From assembly GCA_012064415.1 (NCBI GenBank), contig SSNU01000074.1:38645-64816 (forward strand): a stretch of DNA of 26,172 bases, given 5' to 3'. Made by a program: the position numbers and the translations under genes. Origin of the DNA: Gyrodactylus bullatarudis (taxonomy: Eukaryota; Platyhelminthes; Monogenea; Gyrodactylidea; Gyrodactylidae). Below, in pieces: positions 19,869 to 26,172 of this stretch. Every line of letters starts with the position of its first letter. Positions within the stretch are counted from its first letter, which is position 1. Below the pieces are notes generated by a model. The model had not been told where the DNA came from and searched no databases. It worked only from the letters and a program-made list of their open reading frames with translations.

Positions 19869-21206
19869 CTCGCGGATCTGTTTTTTGCCTCTCTTGAAAA
19901 TTGTCAAATGAATGACCTAATCAGTGAAGCTCGTTTGTACACACGTTACCTTAATGACACCTTTCTCGTCCTAGAGGAAAGCAATGATGTCGAATCGACT
20001 CTACAAAAACTGAATTCAATGCATCACGGTATCGAATTCACAAAGGAAGACGAATATGAGATGTCCTTGAACTTTCTTGATATGTTGGTAACAAAGTCGA
20101 ATGAAACTGCTCAGACAAGAATCTATAGGAAGAAATCAGTGCCAACGCAGTTTATGCCTTTTCTAAGTTTCAGTCCTGTGTGTCAGAAGAATAGTCTTAT
20201 GAGAAATGATTGCATGAAAATAGAAAGATTAACTTCAGAAGTTTACAAGAAAGAAGATAAACAGGTACTGAGAGAATTATTAATAAAAGACGGCTATCCG
20301 GAAGCATTTATTGATAAACACTCAAATCTGAAAGCGAAAGCATACAAAGAGATTGAGGAACTCACCCCAATTTACATAAGAGTTCCCTTCAAAGGGGATG
20401 CAGCTCACCAAATATTAATCAACAAGCTCTTTGAAATAACTAAGAGAGCATTCCCAGGCCACAAACTACAGATACTGCCGAGAACAACTAAACTTATACC
20501 TGATCTCAACAAGGATCCTGTCCCATGGCTTGAGAAGAAAGGCGTTATATATTTGTTCAAGTGCAAATGTGGATCGACGTATGTGGGCCAAACAGTGAGA
20601 CCAGTAAAGGCAAGAATCAAAGAACACTTGAGCCCAGGTAACAAAGGTTCTGCTGTCCAAGAACATCTTCGTGATACAAATCACATGGCTGATTTGACCA
20701 ACTTCAGCATCCTGTTTCAAGTAAACCCTAGTGACCCGCGCAAGATGAAAGTAGATTCCTTGGACAAAGCTGAGGCCCACTTCATTAAGAAATTGAATCC
20801 AGTCTTATGTAAACAGAAGATTCTTGCAACCAAGCTAGGACTTACAGGTAAAAGTCGATTTACAAACAAAAGTAAGCTTGTAAGAGTGGCAAATCTACTT
20901 AAAGATTTTCCTATTGCTAGTTCAACTCAGAAACAAAATGGAAATGAAGTCGGAGTAATAATTGAACCCAAAGAGCAAGTAGTTGAAACTACGTCTCATT
21001 ATAATCAACTCCAATCTTCTGCCCCAACAACAATTATGATTGAGAATGAAAGGGCAAATACAGAAAAGTCAACGGTAGTTGATAATCGAATCAGTTCTCA
21101 ACCTATAATTAGCAGCATCGGAAATGTGAAAAAGGCTGCACCTGTAAATGGTAAAAGAGGTAGAAAACGTAAAAGTCTGAGTGGGCAACCAACATTGGAC
21201 AGATAA
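19836..21206 (+). CDS. PLE-1 RT C-terminal part, thumb, GIY-YIG endonuclease and basic tail (456 codons open)
   Basis: The real coding content starts at PLADLFFASLE (residue 11), just past motif B; the first ten residues are out of frame with the element. Motif C is RYLNDTFLV (37-45). The usual Y-x-D-D has Asn at residue 40 in place of the first catalytic Asp, so polymerase activity should be lost. The thumb covers about 90-230. The endonuclease spans about 236-325: GVIYLFKCKCGSTYVGQT, Arg255 and Arg260, His264, and Glu313 in KAEAHFIKKLNP. All expected GIY-YIG residues are visible. The tail (about 330-456) is Ser/Asn-rich and ends in a nuclear-localisation-like run, NGKRGRKRKSLSG. TAA at 21204 is premature by six codons: the 16.9-kb copy has TAC here and continues YMRRKQ-stop. 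Confidence 0.82.
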   Translation: MMWQWEVLSGPLADLFFASLENCQMNDLISEARLYTRYLNDTFLVLEESNDVESTLQKLNSMHHGIEFTKEDEYEMSLNFLDMLVTKSNETAQTRIYRKKSVPTQFMPFLSFSPVCQKNSLMRNDCMKIERLTSEVYKKEDKQVLRELLIKDGYPEAFIDKHSNLKAKAYKEIEELTPIYIRVPFKGDAAHQILINKLFEITKRAFPGHKLQILPRTTKLIPDLNKDPVPWLEKKGVIYLFKCKCGSTYVGQTVRPVKARIKEHLSPGNKGSAVQEHLRDTNHMADLTNFSILFQVNPSDPRKMKVDSLDKAEAHFIKKLNPVLCKQKILATKLGLTGKSRFTNKSKLVRVANLLKDFPIASSTQKQNGNEVGVIIEPKEQVVETTSHYNQLQSSAPTTIMIENERANTEKSTVVDNRISSQPIISSIGNVKKAAPVNGKRGRKRKSLSGQPTLDR

Positions 21207-21333
21207 GTAAAAAGAAAGCAATGATCATGGATACAAGCCATCAACCCTGGCCCCCCTTTGCTTCAATACTTCAAATTGAAAGAACCAATCAGAGGATTCC
21301 GATTTTTTCAAACGTTTTGCTATATATATCTAG

Positions 21334-21400
21334 CCAGTGTAATAGTCTGATGAGAACCGGTGAAATATAAGCTTTATAGCTAAATATTCACTCGTCTTCT
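21334..21400 (+). ncRNA. Hammerhead ribozyme-like core in the PLE-1 3' region
   Basis: CTGATGAG (21347-21354), a short ACCGGT arm, and GAAA (21362-21365) follow the hammerhead order CTGATGA-stem II-GAA. Stem III can be drawn from ATATAAGCT to AGCTAAATAT with loop TTAT and a small mismatch. TTC then ends at the expected cleavage position, and ACT can pair with AGT before the core (stem I, three pairs plus outer GTG/CAC). Stem II is poorly paired. PLE terminal repeats are known to carry hammerheads. The location after the coding region and the conserved counterpart at 16.7 kb support this; activity is doubtful. Confidence 0.5.
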
Positions 21401-21508
21401 AAATCCTCTTAATGAATAGTTCATTAGAATCACAAAATTTAACGATTACTTCTTGCCTGCATCAATTGCTGTTCGAAAGCTTAAAGTTCTGAAGGTCAAA
21501 ATTTAAAC

Positions 21509-21836
21509 TTATTCAATGTTGATTCAGAGGCCAATTCTGATATCATTCGTGTTTTGAATCTTCAAAAAGTGTGGTGTTCATGTGGTTCTATTAGTTTATC
21601 TGGCTATCCATGTATTCATCTACTTGCAGTCATATTTAATGAGAGCTTAGATATCAAATCGTATGATTATATTATTATACATTCATGCTGCTTTTCTAAC
21701 AAAATCGCTCAGAACAGTTTATGCTTGTGACATTAAATACATTATGCTCTCAAAATTATTGGAATACTCTGTCAGACGTAAAAGAGGAAGGCCTTCCATC
21801 AAACATCGTAAACAAGAATCCGAAGAGAAATTATGA
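21509..21836 (+). pseudogene. SWIM zinc-finger transposase fragment with RGRP tail
   Basis: 21509-21730 is open and reads LFNVDSEANSDIIRVLNLQK, then VWCSCGSISLSGYPCIHLLA. C-x-C-G...G-Y-P-C-x-H-L is the SWIM zinc finger found in Mutator-like (MULE) and related transposases and in some chromatin proteins. TGA at 21728 ends it. In another frame at about 21780-21836, KRGRPSIKHRKQESEEKL follows, an AT-hook-like RGRP tail, ending TGA. No RNase H-type catalytic domain precedes it, because the PLE 3' end lies directly upstream. It is probably a truncated transposon fragment; a processed host gene fragment is possible. Confidence 0.58.
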
Positions 21837-22293
21837 GATTTTTATATTTATAAATATACTATTGTTGAAAATCATACTAGATTTGAACTATAAAAGATTT
21901 TTTTGACTAAATTCTAAATACTAAAACTAAATGTGAAAAAATGTAGACTAGTTCTGAACAAAATAAATTAAAAATAGCCTAAATGTGAAAATTAAATACA
22001 CGCTGGTATGGAAAAGTTTAGAGTAAATCTGATTAAATGAATGGTTCTATAGACTAAATCTGATTAAACGCATGTACTATGGACTAATTTTGCAAATACC
22101 TCATTATCAGATAATTTCTTGACGCTCTAGTAATGTCGAAATAAATGAATATTTCCCTAAATGAAAGCATATAATAATTGAATTTCTTTGGGTGTAGTGT
22201 GATTGGAACTGAAGCGTCGACAAGATGATTACAGTGCATTTCTTTACAACAATGTGAACTACAACAGAAGAACTTTTTAATATGGTGCATTAC
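21837..22293. other. Intron downstream of the linker exon, nothing firm
   Basis: It contains short near-repeats (GACTAAATCTGATTAAA twice near 22020-22070). The minus-strand open frame at 22084-22290, directly past the exon donor, has a Cys/His-rich start (FFCCSSHCCKEMHCNH) but fits no family I know. It could be read only if the weak donor at 22293 is not used in the way I propose. Confidence 0.35.
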
Positions 22294-22518
22294 TTAATGT
22301 TGGTCTCAGATTTTGAACTTATTCCTACGCTACTGTTACTCCGTTTCAATGCCATTGCCAGATTACTAAAGAAAGAGCCAACAGTATTTGGATATTCTGG
22401 GTTATCTCTCATTATTGGCGAATAGTTAATCGAGCATAGAGATGAATTTGTATCGAGATAATTCGGGTTATTATTTGGTTGATTTTCATCTTTTACATCT
22501 TCTTTAGAATGACTTTTT
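22294..22518 (-). CDS. SNX14: SNX14-like Asn/Ser-rich linker exon (225 bp)
   Basis: The acceptor is TATTATTCAG above 22518. The first base completes the Arg codon begun by AG of the RGS exon. The frame then runs 74 codons with no stop, for example KSHSKEDVKDENQPNNNPNY and later RDNPEYPNTVGSFFSNLAMA, with a composition unlike the surrounding intron. The donor that keeps phase is TAA|GTAATG at 22294/22293, which is weak. Without splicing there, the frame ends at TAA one base later. The exon is a multiple of three (225 bp), so both its use and its skipping keep the frame. A 394-bp hairpin repeat ends about 30 bp upstream of its acceptor. It is either a normal linker exon or an alternatively used one. 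No homologue is recognised. Confidence 0.58.
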
Positions 22519-22547
22519 CTGAATAATATTCAAAGTTAGCATGTACC

Positions 22548-22941
22548 TGTTGCAGTGAATCTGGAAACTCAAGGAAGTCTTAAAAATCCCTGAATTTCTA
22601 GGGAATCTGGAGAGTCTTAGGAATTTACCAAAAATTTAAGAATAAAAATTCAAACTATTGATAGCTAAAAATTGAGTATCTAAAATATTTATATGAGATC
22701 CAATGTTTGAAGAACCTTTTTATTTATTCGTACAAGATAAAGTAATCAAACATCGAATATCAAAATTTTCAGCTAACAATATTTTGAATTTATATTCTTA
22801 AATGTTTCTAAATTCCCTAGGGATTCTTAGGACTATCCGAGTTTCTAGGTTTCCCAACTTGCTAGGGATTCTAGAAACCGATTTTCCAGATTTCCTAGAA
22901 ATTCAGGAATTCTCAAGACTTTCTATAGATTCCCTGTAACA
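22548..22941. repeat. Foldback (hairpin) element, 394 bp
   Basis: The ends TGTTGCAGTGAATCT and, inverted, TGTTACAGGGAATCT bound two arms that match in blocks: CCTGAATTTCTAGG, GGAATTTA with TTTAAGAAT, and ATTCAAACTATTGATAGCT. The right arm is longer through internal repeats of a CTAGGGATTCT motif. No target duplication is clear and no coding capacity is present. It looks like a hairpin-type MITE. It lies about 30 bp upstream (in transcript sense) of the 22518 acceptor. Confidence 0.6.
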
Positions 22942-23966
22942 TATCTTTATTAATAAAGTAATTAATCTGAGTATGAACTGTATATTTTATTAATTAATTT
23001 TACATTTGGTGTTAATATATCCTTTTTCTACTTTTCCAATTATGAATTTATGTGGATTTTCGGACGTATTTAAAAATTTACGTGAATATTTTTATCGTAA
23101 TTAATTTTACTTGTTTTTATGGTTTAGATTGACCTGTTATTTTAATATACATAAAACACTGTTAGAAATAAGAAGCAGACTTGTTATTAAAGTTTTCCAG
23201 AGTGATAAATTGGACAATAAAAATAAGCAAAATAGAAGAACATAGATGGTTGAACAACTTACCCAATATTTTTTAATTTCTTCCGACTGAGATATTTTGA
23301 GGAGAAAATAATATTTTATTGATTTTTTTCAGAATTAGCTTCGAGGTAAACGATTCGCAATGTTAAAATAATAGCCCATTTAGTTTTAGTAATGAATATT
23401 TTGGTTAATTCTAGATCAATCTTGGAAGTTTTTATTATTATCCTGTTCCGTCACAAAAAAATGTTTATATAGAAAGATCATTTAGAAATCCTTCTGTATT
23501 TGTGGGTCTGTTTTCATGGTGAAATTTAATTTTTTAAGATATGGTATTTATTCAACAAACTGTTAATGTTTATATCTAAAAGCATGCGAGATAAATGTTA
23601 AATTAAATCTTCAAGTGAAATAGAAGGGTTAATTTACAGTTATTTATTTTATAAGAATCGATGATACGTCATTGAAAATATAGTTATATGCGGGATCTTA
23701 ACAACATGTCAGAAAAGAGAACTCTGATCTAAAGCTATTTTGGTATGAAGATGAGTGAAATTCTGCGTGTCTGTCCACTAAGTAATTTCTACTATTGCTA
23801 TTGAGAGCTAGGAAGAAGACAAAATGAGCACCAAAGACATTCATGAGCTGCTCAGTGTAAGAAGAGTATGACACATTTATCCACTAATTTCACAAGTAAA
23901 TTCGGTCAATATGAGTGAATTTTATCAAAGGATAAAAAAGAACTTGTTTATCGCATTCTGATGATA
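22942..23966. other. Intron, no supported gene
   Basis: It includes source segment D (23001-23037), found inverted at 25366-25402, and a short repeat shared with 9.7 kb. A plus-strand ATG (23824) followed by 11 codons and CAGT|GTAAGA resembles a tiny first exon, but nothing supports it further. Confidence 0.4.
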
Positions 23967-24173
23967 ATATTTTTTCAGATTTGAACCAATGAGAAAACCT
24001 AATCTTGGACCTATCCGAACATGTTGTTAAGAATCCTAATTTACTAAAATTTTACACATTTTTAGAGAAGCTTTATTAATTTACTTTTGACAATTTTTTA
24101 GATAACTGTATCTAAAATGAATTTTCATTAAAAGAACTAAATTCAAATGAATCAGCTTTATTCAATTTAAATT
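23967..24173 (+). repeat. Segment C, copied at 25493-25699 (207 bp, one mismatch seen)
   Basis: From ATATTTTTTCAGATTTGAAC through TAAGAATCCTAATTTACTAA to CAGCTTTATTCAATTTAAAT the two copies have equal length, and I see a single difference (CTATCCGAAC versus CTATACGAAC). The source ends 24 bp from the donor of the RGS exon. Confidence 0.9.
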
Positions 24174-24196
24174 TTCCTTGATAAAGATTCACTCAC

Positions 24197-24325
24197 CTTG
24201 GAGATTTGGCAAGGATTTTGGGTAAATTTTGATTGATCCCAAAAAAGAATGAAAGATACTCTGGACTTTCATAGTAGAGAGGCATCAGAACCTCATTTAT
24301 GTACTGTTTGACTTGTTTGAATATG
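24197..24325 (-). CDS. SNX14: SNX14-like exon, end of RGS-like domain (129 bp)
   Basis: The acceptor is AATCTTCCAG above 24325 and the donor is CAAG|GTGAGT at 24197/24196. The frame opens with one base completing a codon, then IFKQVKQYINEVLMPLYYES, PEYLSFFFG and a tail ending ILAKSP. The pattern of an amphipathic helix followed by a short aromatic stretch (MPLYYESPEYLSFF) fits the final helices of an RGS domain, which in SNX13/14/25 lies before the PX domain. On its own the exon would be weak evidence. The case rests on strand, strong splice sites and phase agreement with the downstream exons. A 207-bp intronic segment that starts 24 bp past its donor is copied near 25.5 kb. Earlier exons lie beyond the window. 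Confidence 0.7.
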
Positions 24326-24474
24326 CTGGAAGATTTTTAAAAAAATACAAAATAATAATAATTACAAAAACAAATAGAACATTTTTATATTTTTTACAAC
24401 CAATCTCGAGCATGTTTTGAATAAGAAATTAATACACAACTCCTATTTATATGGACTAATATATTTTTTTAATG

Positions 24475-24610
24475 AAGAATTTCCATTTGTTTGTGAAATA
24501 TACAAAGGTGTGTCCATTTGTTTTTGGGGTAAATGTGAAACATACATTTGTTTATGAAAATAAGTCTGGTATATCCATTTGCTTATGAAAATAGGCAATG
24601 GTCTATCCAT
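24475..24610 (+). repeat. Degenerate minisatellite, about 30-bp period, 4-5 units
   Basis: Units begin TTTCCATTTGTTTGTGAAAT, TGTCCATTTGTTTTTGGGG, ATACATTTGTTTATGAAAAT, TATCCATTTGCTTATGAAAA and TATCCATTTTTTATG. Spacing is 29-32 bp. The last unit begins segment B. Confidence 0.65.
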
Positions 24611-24656
24611 TTTTTATGTAATTATTCCTTTCTTTAAACCTATTTCCCAGAGTTAT
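24592..24656 (+). repeat. Segment B, copied at 25424-25488 (65 bp)
   Basis: TAGGCAATGGTCTATCCATT through TTTCTTTAAACCTATTTCCC to AGAGTTAT is identical in both places by eye. Flanks differ on both sides. Confidence 0.85.
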
Positions 24657-25150
24657 AGATAAACAGTAAGATGACTAAGATAGAGTAATCAATATTGTAG
24701 AATTTAAATATGCAATCGCCAGATTTCTATCCGCTAAAACTTTAAAGATTTCAGCCTATTTAGGATGAAAATGACTCAGTTTTTGATCAGTTAAACCTGA
24801 ACGAAAAATTGCGATAAATGTGGGTTCTTGATCAGTTTATGCACAAACCATATGCCAAATAAAAGATTAAAGTCATATTGGATGAGGTATGATCCCAAAA
24901 CACCTTACTGTAAGGTCCTTACACAAATTTGCTTTTAGATATATTTTAAATCTGCCTATTTACTAAAAGTAGATATTTTCAAAACATTCATAGTAATTCA
25001 TCAATGAAATTAATTTACAACGCAATCTATTATTATTCTGATTTTTAGGTGTTATAAAATAAAGATTTTTCAATGAAAATATTTTACAGAAGCATGATTT
25101 TTGAAAAGATTTTTACGCTTTAGATACTTAACTTAGACTTTTAATAGCTC
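24657..25150. other. Intron, no gene seen
   Basis: AT-rich, with stops in all frames. A small palindrome CCTTAC-T-GTAAGG lies near 24904. No exon upstream of the RGS exon was found here. Confidence 0.45.
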
Positions 25151-25699
25151 TTAAACTAAAAGAGTCAATGGGAAACTCTTTTTGAGAATGATGATGTCAT
25201 TTCTGTCTTTCTATTGAAAGGCGAAGCAATGCAAGTCGGGTTTTCAGTTTTTACCAAATATGTAACTCGAAAATTCTATTTTAGAAGCACATATCTGAAA
25301 TCAGCGAAAAATTCTCTATAAAAGTGGAAAATATCAATGAATAGAGTAGAAGACAATGCAATATTTGAAAAGTAGAAAAAGAATATATTAACACCAAATG
25401 TACATTTCTCAAAGGTTCATCAGTAGGCAATGGTCTATCCATTTTTTATGTAATTATTCCTTTCTTTAAACCTATTTCCCAGAGTTATTATGATATTTTT
25501 TCAGATTTGAACCAATGAGAAAACCTAATCTTGGACCTATACGAACATGTTGTTAAGAATCCTAATTTACTAAAATTTTACACATTTTTAGAGAAGCTTT
25601 ATTAATTTACTTTTGACAATTTTTTAGATAACTGTATCTAAAATGAATTTTCATTAAAAGAACTAAATTCAAATGAATCAGCTTTATTCAATTTAAATT
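25150..25699 (+). repeat. Patchwork block built from segments A, D (inverted), B and C
   Basis: In order: A' (25152-25345, from 18.4-18.6 kb, same orientation), about 20 bp of unknown origin, D' (25366-25402, from 23001-23037, inverted, one mismatch), about 21 bp of unknown origin, B' (25424-25488, from 24592-24656), four bases, and C' (25493-25699, from 23967-24173). C' runs directly into an inverted PLE endonuclease fragment. All four sources lie in the two introns between 18 and 24.7 kb of the same gene. Joints show only a few shared bases. The pattern looks like multiple templated insertions during break repair, though misassembly must be excluded. Confidence 0.8.
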
Positions 25700-25852
25700 A
25701 TCGCTGTATCTTTCTTAAGGTGATCGTTGCCTCTAGTTGATAACTTTCTGATTGTACGTCCTATATAAGAAGATCCGCAGTCACATTGAAATTTATAAAT
25801 CAATAGAGTCTTTTCTTCAGGTCTCAGTAAATCTTTCTGAATCAAATAATTG
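25700..25852 (-). pseudogene. PLE GIY-YIG endonuclease fragment (lineage B), inverted
   Basis: The minus strand reads NNYLIQKDLLRPEEKTLLIY, then KFQCDCGSSYIGRTIRKLST and RGNDHLKKDTA. It is the same lineage as 16336-16590, here without the 14-bp insertion and with both Cys of C-D-C. It stops at the C' joint on one side, before the catalytic Glu, and at the palindromic joint to the RT fragment on the other. There is no start codon of its own; it is a remnant, not a gene. Confidence 0.75.
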
Positions 25853-26172
25853 TTCACTGATATGTATATCAGATATGTGGACGACACTTTTATTTTGATG
25901 AAACCGAATGTGTCATCAGATGACTTTTTCTTAAAGATGAATTCGTTTCATTCTAATATTAAATTTACTATGGAAAAAGAATCTAATGATTTTCTGAGTT
26001 TCTTAGACGTTAAACTAACTAGAAAAGATGATGGCTCAATTCAAAGAAACATCTTCAAGAAAAAGACGGACAATGGAAAATATCTGCATTTTGCTAGTTT
26101 TAGTCCTATTTCACATAAAGTTGGTCTAGTAATTGGATTGAGTAAGAGGATAAGAAGGATAGCGAGTCCAGA
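25853..26172 (+). CDS. PLE reverse transcriptase fragment with intact YVDD, runs off the window
   Basis: Open from the in-frame TAA at 25847 to the window end. The first ATG is at 25862 but the element homology starts at about YIRYVDDTFILM. Catalytic Y-V-D-D is intact, unlike PLE-1. Then come KFTMEKESNDFLSFLDVKLT, RKDDGSIQRNIFKKKT and YLHFASFSPISHKVGLVIGL, the palm end and thumb start of PLE RTs. It is truncated at its 5' side by an inversion joint: motifs A and B are missing. What follows past 26172 is unknown, so a complete thumb and endonuclease may lie there. It probably belongs to lineage B. Confidence 0.78.

Larger units (their letters stand above)
19270..21450 (+). mobile_element. Penelope-like retroelement, near full-length but defective (PLE-1)
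   Basis: It contains, in order, an RT (reverse transcriptase) with PLE motifs (LLPKVHK, motif A LDVSSLFTNVPL, motif B VAMGSPIGPP, motif C YLND), the thumb, and a C-terminal GIY-YIG endonuclease. A basic tail and a 3' noncoding part with a hammerhead-like core follow. The order RT then GIY-YIG is diagnostic of endonuclease-bearing PLEs. PLEs prime reverse transcription from nicked chromosomal ends. Defects: TGA at 19386, a shift between 19389 and 19416, a shift near 19474, TAA at 19769, a one-base shift in the C5 run at 19865-19869, and the replaced catalytic Asp. The 3' limit is set by similarity to the minus-strand copy, which fades near 21450. It lies antisense to the sorting nexin gene, inside its intron. 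Confidence 0.85.
4188..24325 (-). other. SNX14: Gene span: SNX14-like RGS-PX sorting nexin (five internal exons visible)
   Basis: Five exons on the minus strand chain without a phase conflict: 24197-24325 (129 bp, ends with two leftover bases), 22294-22518 (225 bp), 17979-18040 (62 bp, ends with one leftover base), 12676-12804 (129 bp) and 4188-4630 (443 bp, ends on a codon boundary). Each has an AG acceptor and a GT donor. Joined, they give about 329 codons with no stop: the end of an RGS-like domain, a Ser/Thr/Asn-rich linker, and a PX domain. RGS-PX sorting nexins are endomembrane proteins that tether membranes or bind lipid. The N-terminal membrane anchor and PXA domain, and the C-terminal nexin domain, are not in the window. 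Introns are about 1.7, 4.3, 5.2 and 8.0 kb and are full of mobile elements. The family assignment is firm; SNX14 rather than SNX13 or SNX25 is likely, not proven. Confidence 0.75.

Noticed and set aside
20405..20780. Two minus-strand open frames inside the PLE endonuclease
   Set aside because: They are shadows of the plus-strand endonuclease frame.
1..26172. CRISPR arrays, operons, bacterial promoters or terminators
   Set aside because: The window is an animal nuclear sequence with spliceosomal introns; no regularly spaced identical repeats are present.

Overview
This is an AT-rich, intron-dominated piece of an animal nuclear genome. No bacterial features (operons, ribosome binding sites) are present. 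The mix of degenerate Penelope-like retroelements (PLEs), a piggyBac-type MITE, foldback repeats and a decayed arthropod-type transposon gene suggests an invertebrate, most likely an arthropod. A copepod or similar crustacean is only a guess.

Host gene. The backbone is one minus-strand gene, read from high to low coordinates. I can place five exons: 24197-24325, 22294-22518, 17979-18040, 12676-12804 and 4188-4630. All have AG/GT borders and their codon phases chain without a break. The last exon holds a clear PX domain in a context typical of SNX14, and the first fits the end of an RGS domain. The product is an RGS-PX sorting nexin (SNX14-like). The amino end lies beyond 26172 and the carboxyl-terminal nexin region beyond position 1. 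Almost everything else in the window is intron of this gene.

Layout, left to right. 1-4187 (downstream intron): a possible short minus-strand coding piece (1088-1290), a repeat with a Helitron-like sequence motif, two covarying hairpins near 2.0-2.16 kb, and a broken plus-strand transposon-type gene (about 2235-3290) that still shows a 49-bp intron. 4631-12675: interspersed repeats, an inverted pair of about 250-360-bp repeats (6.1 and 11.2 kb) and a 386-bp piggyBac-type MITE with TTAA duplications. 12805-17978: more copies of the main repeat family, two foldbacks, and minus-strand PLE remnants. 18041-22293: a nearly full PLE (19270-21450), dead in its reverse transcriptase but with a long intact GIY-YIG endonuclease frame, then a SWIM zinc-finger transposase fragment. 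22519-24196: a 394-bp hairpin element and plain intron. 24326-26172: a degenerate minisatellite, then a patchwork (about 25150-25850) stitched from four pieces copied from elsewhere in this same window, plus two PLE fragments fused head to head at a perfect palindrome. The plus-strand reverse transcriptase fragment there has an intact YVDD and runs off the window.

Most interesting: the patchwork of locally templated insertions, the conserved hammerhead-like core after the PLE coding region in two copies, and inverted repeats that flank a frame-neutral 129-bp exon of the sorting nexin gene.
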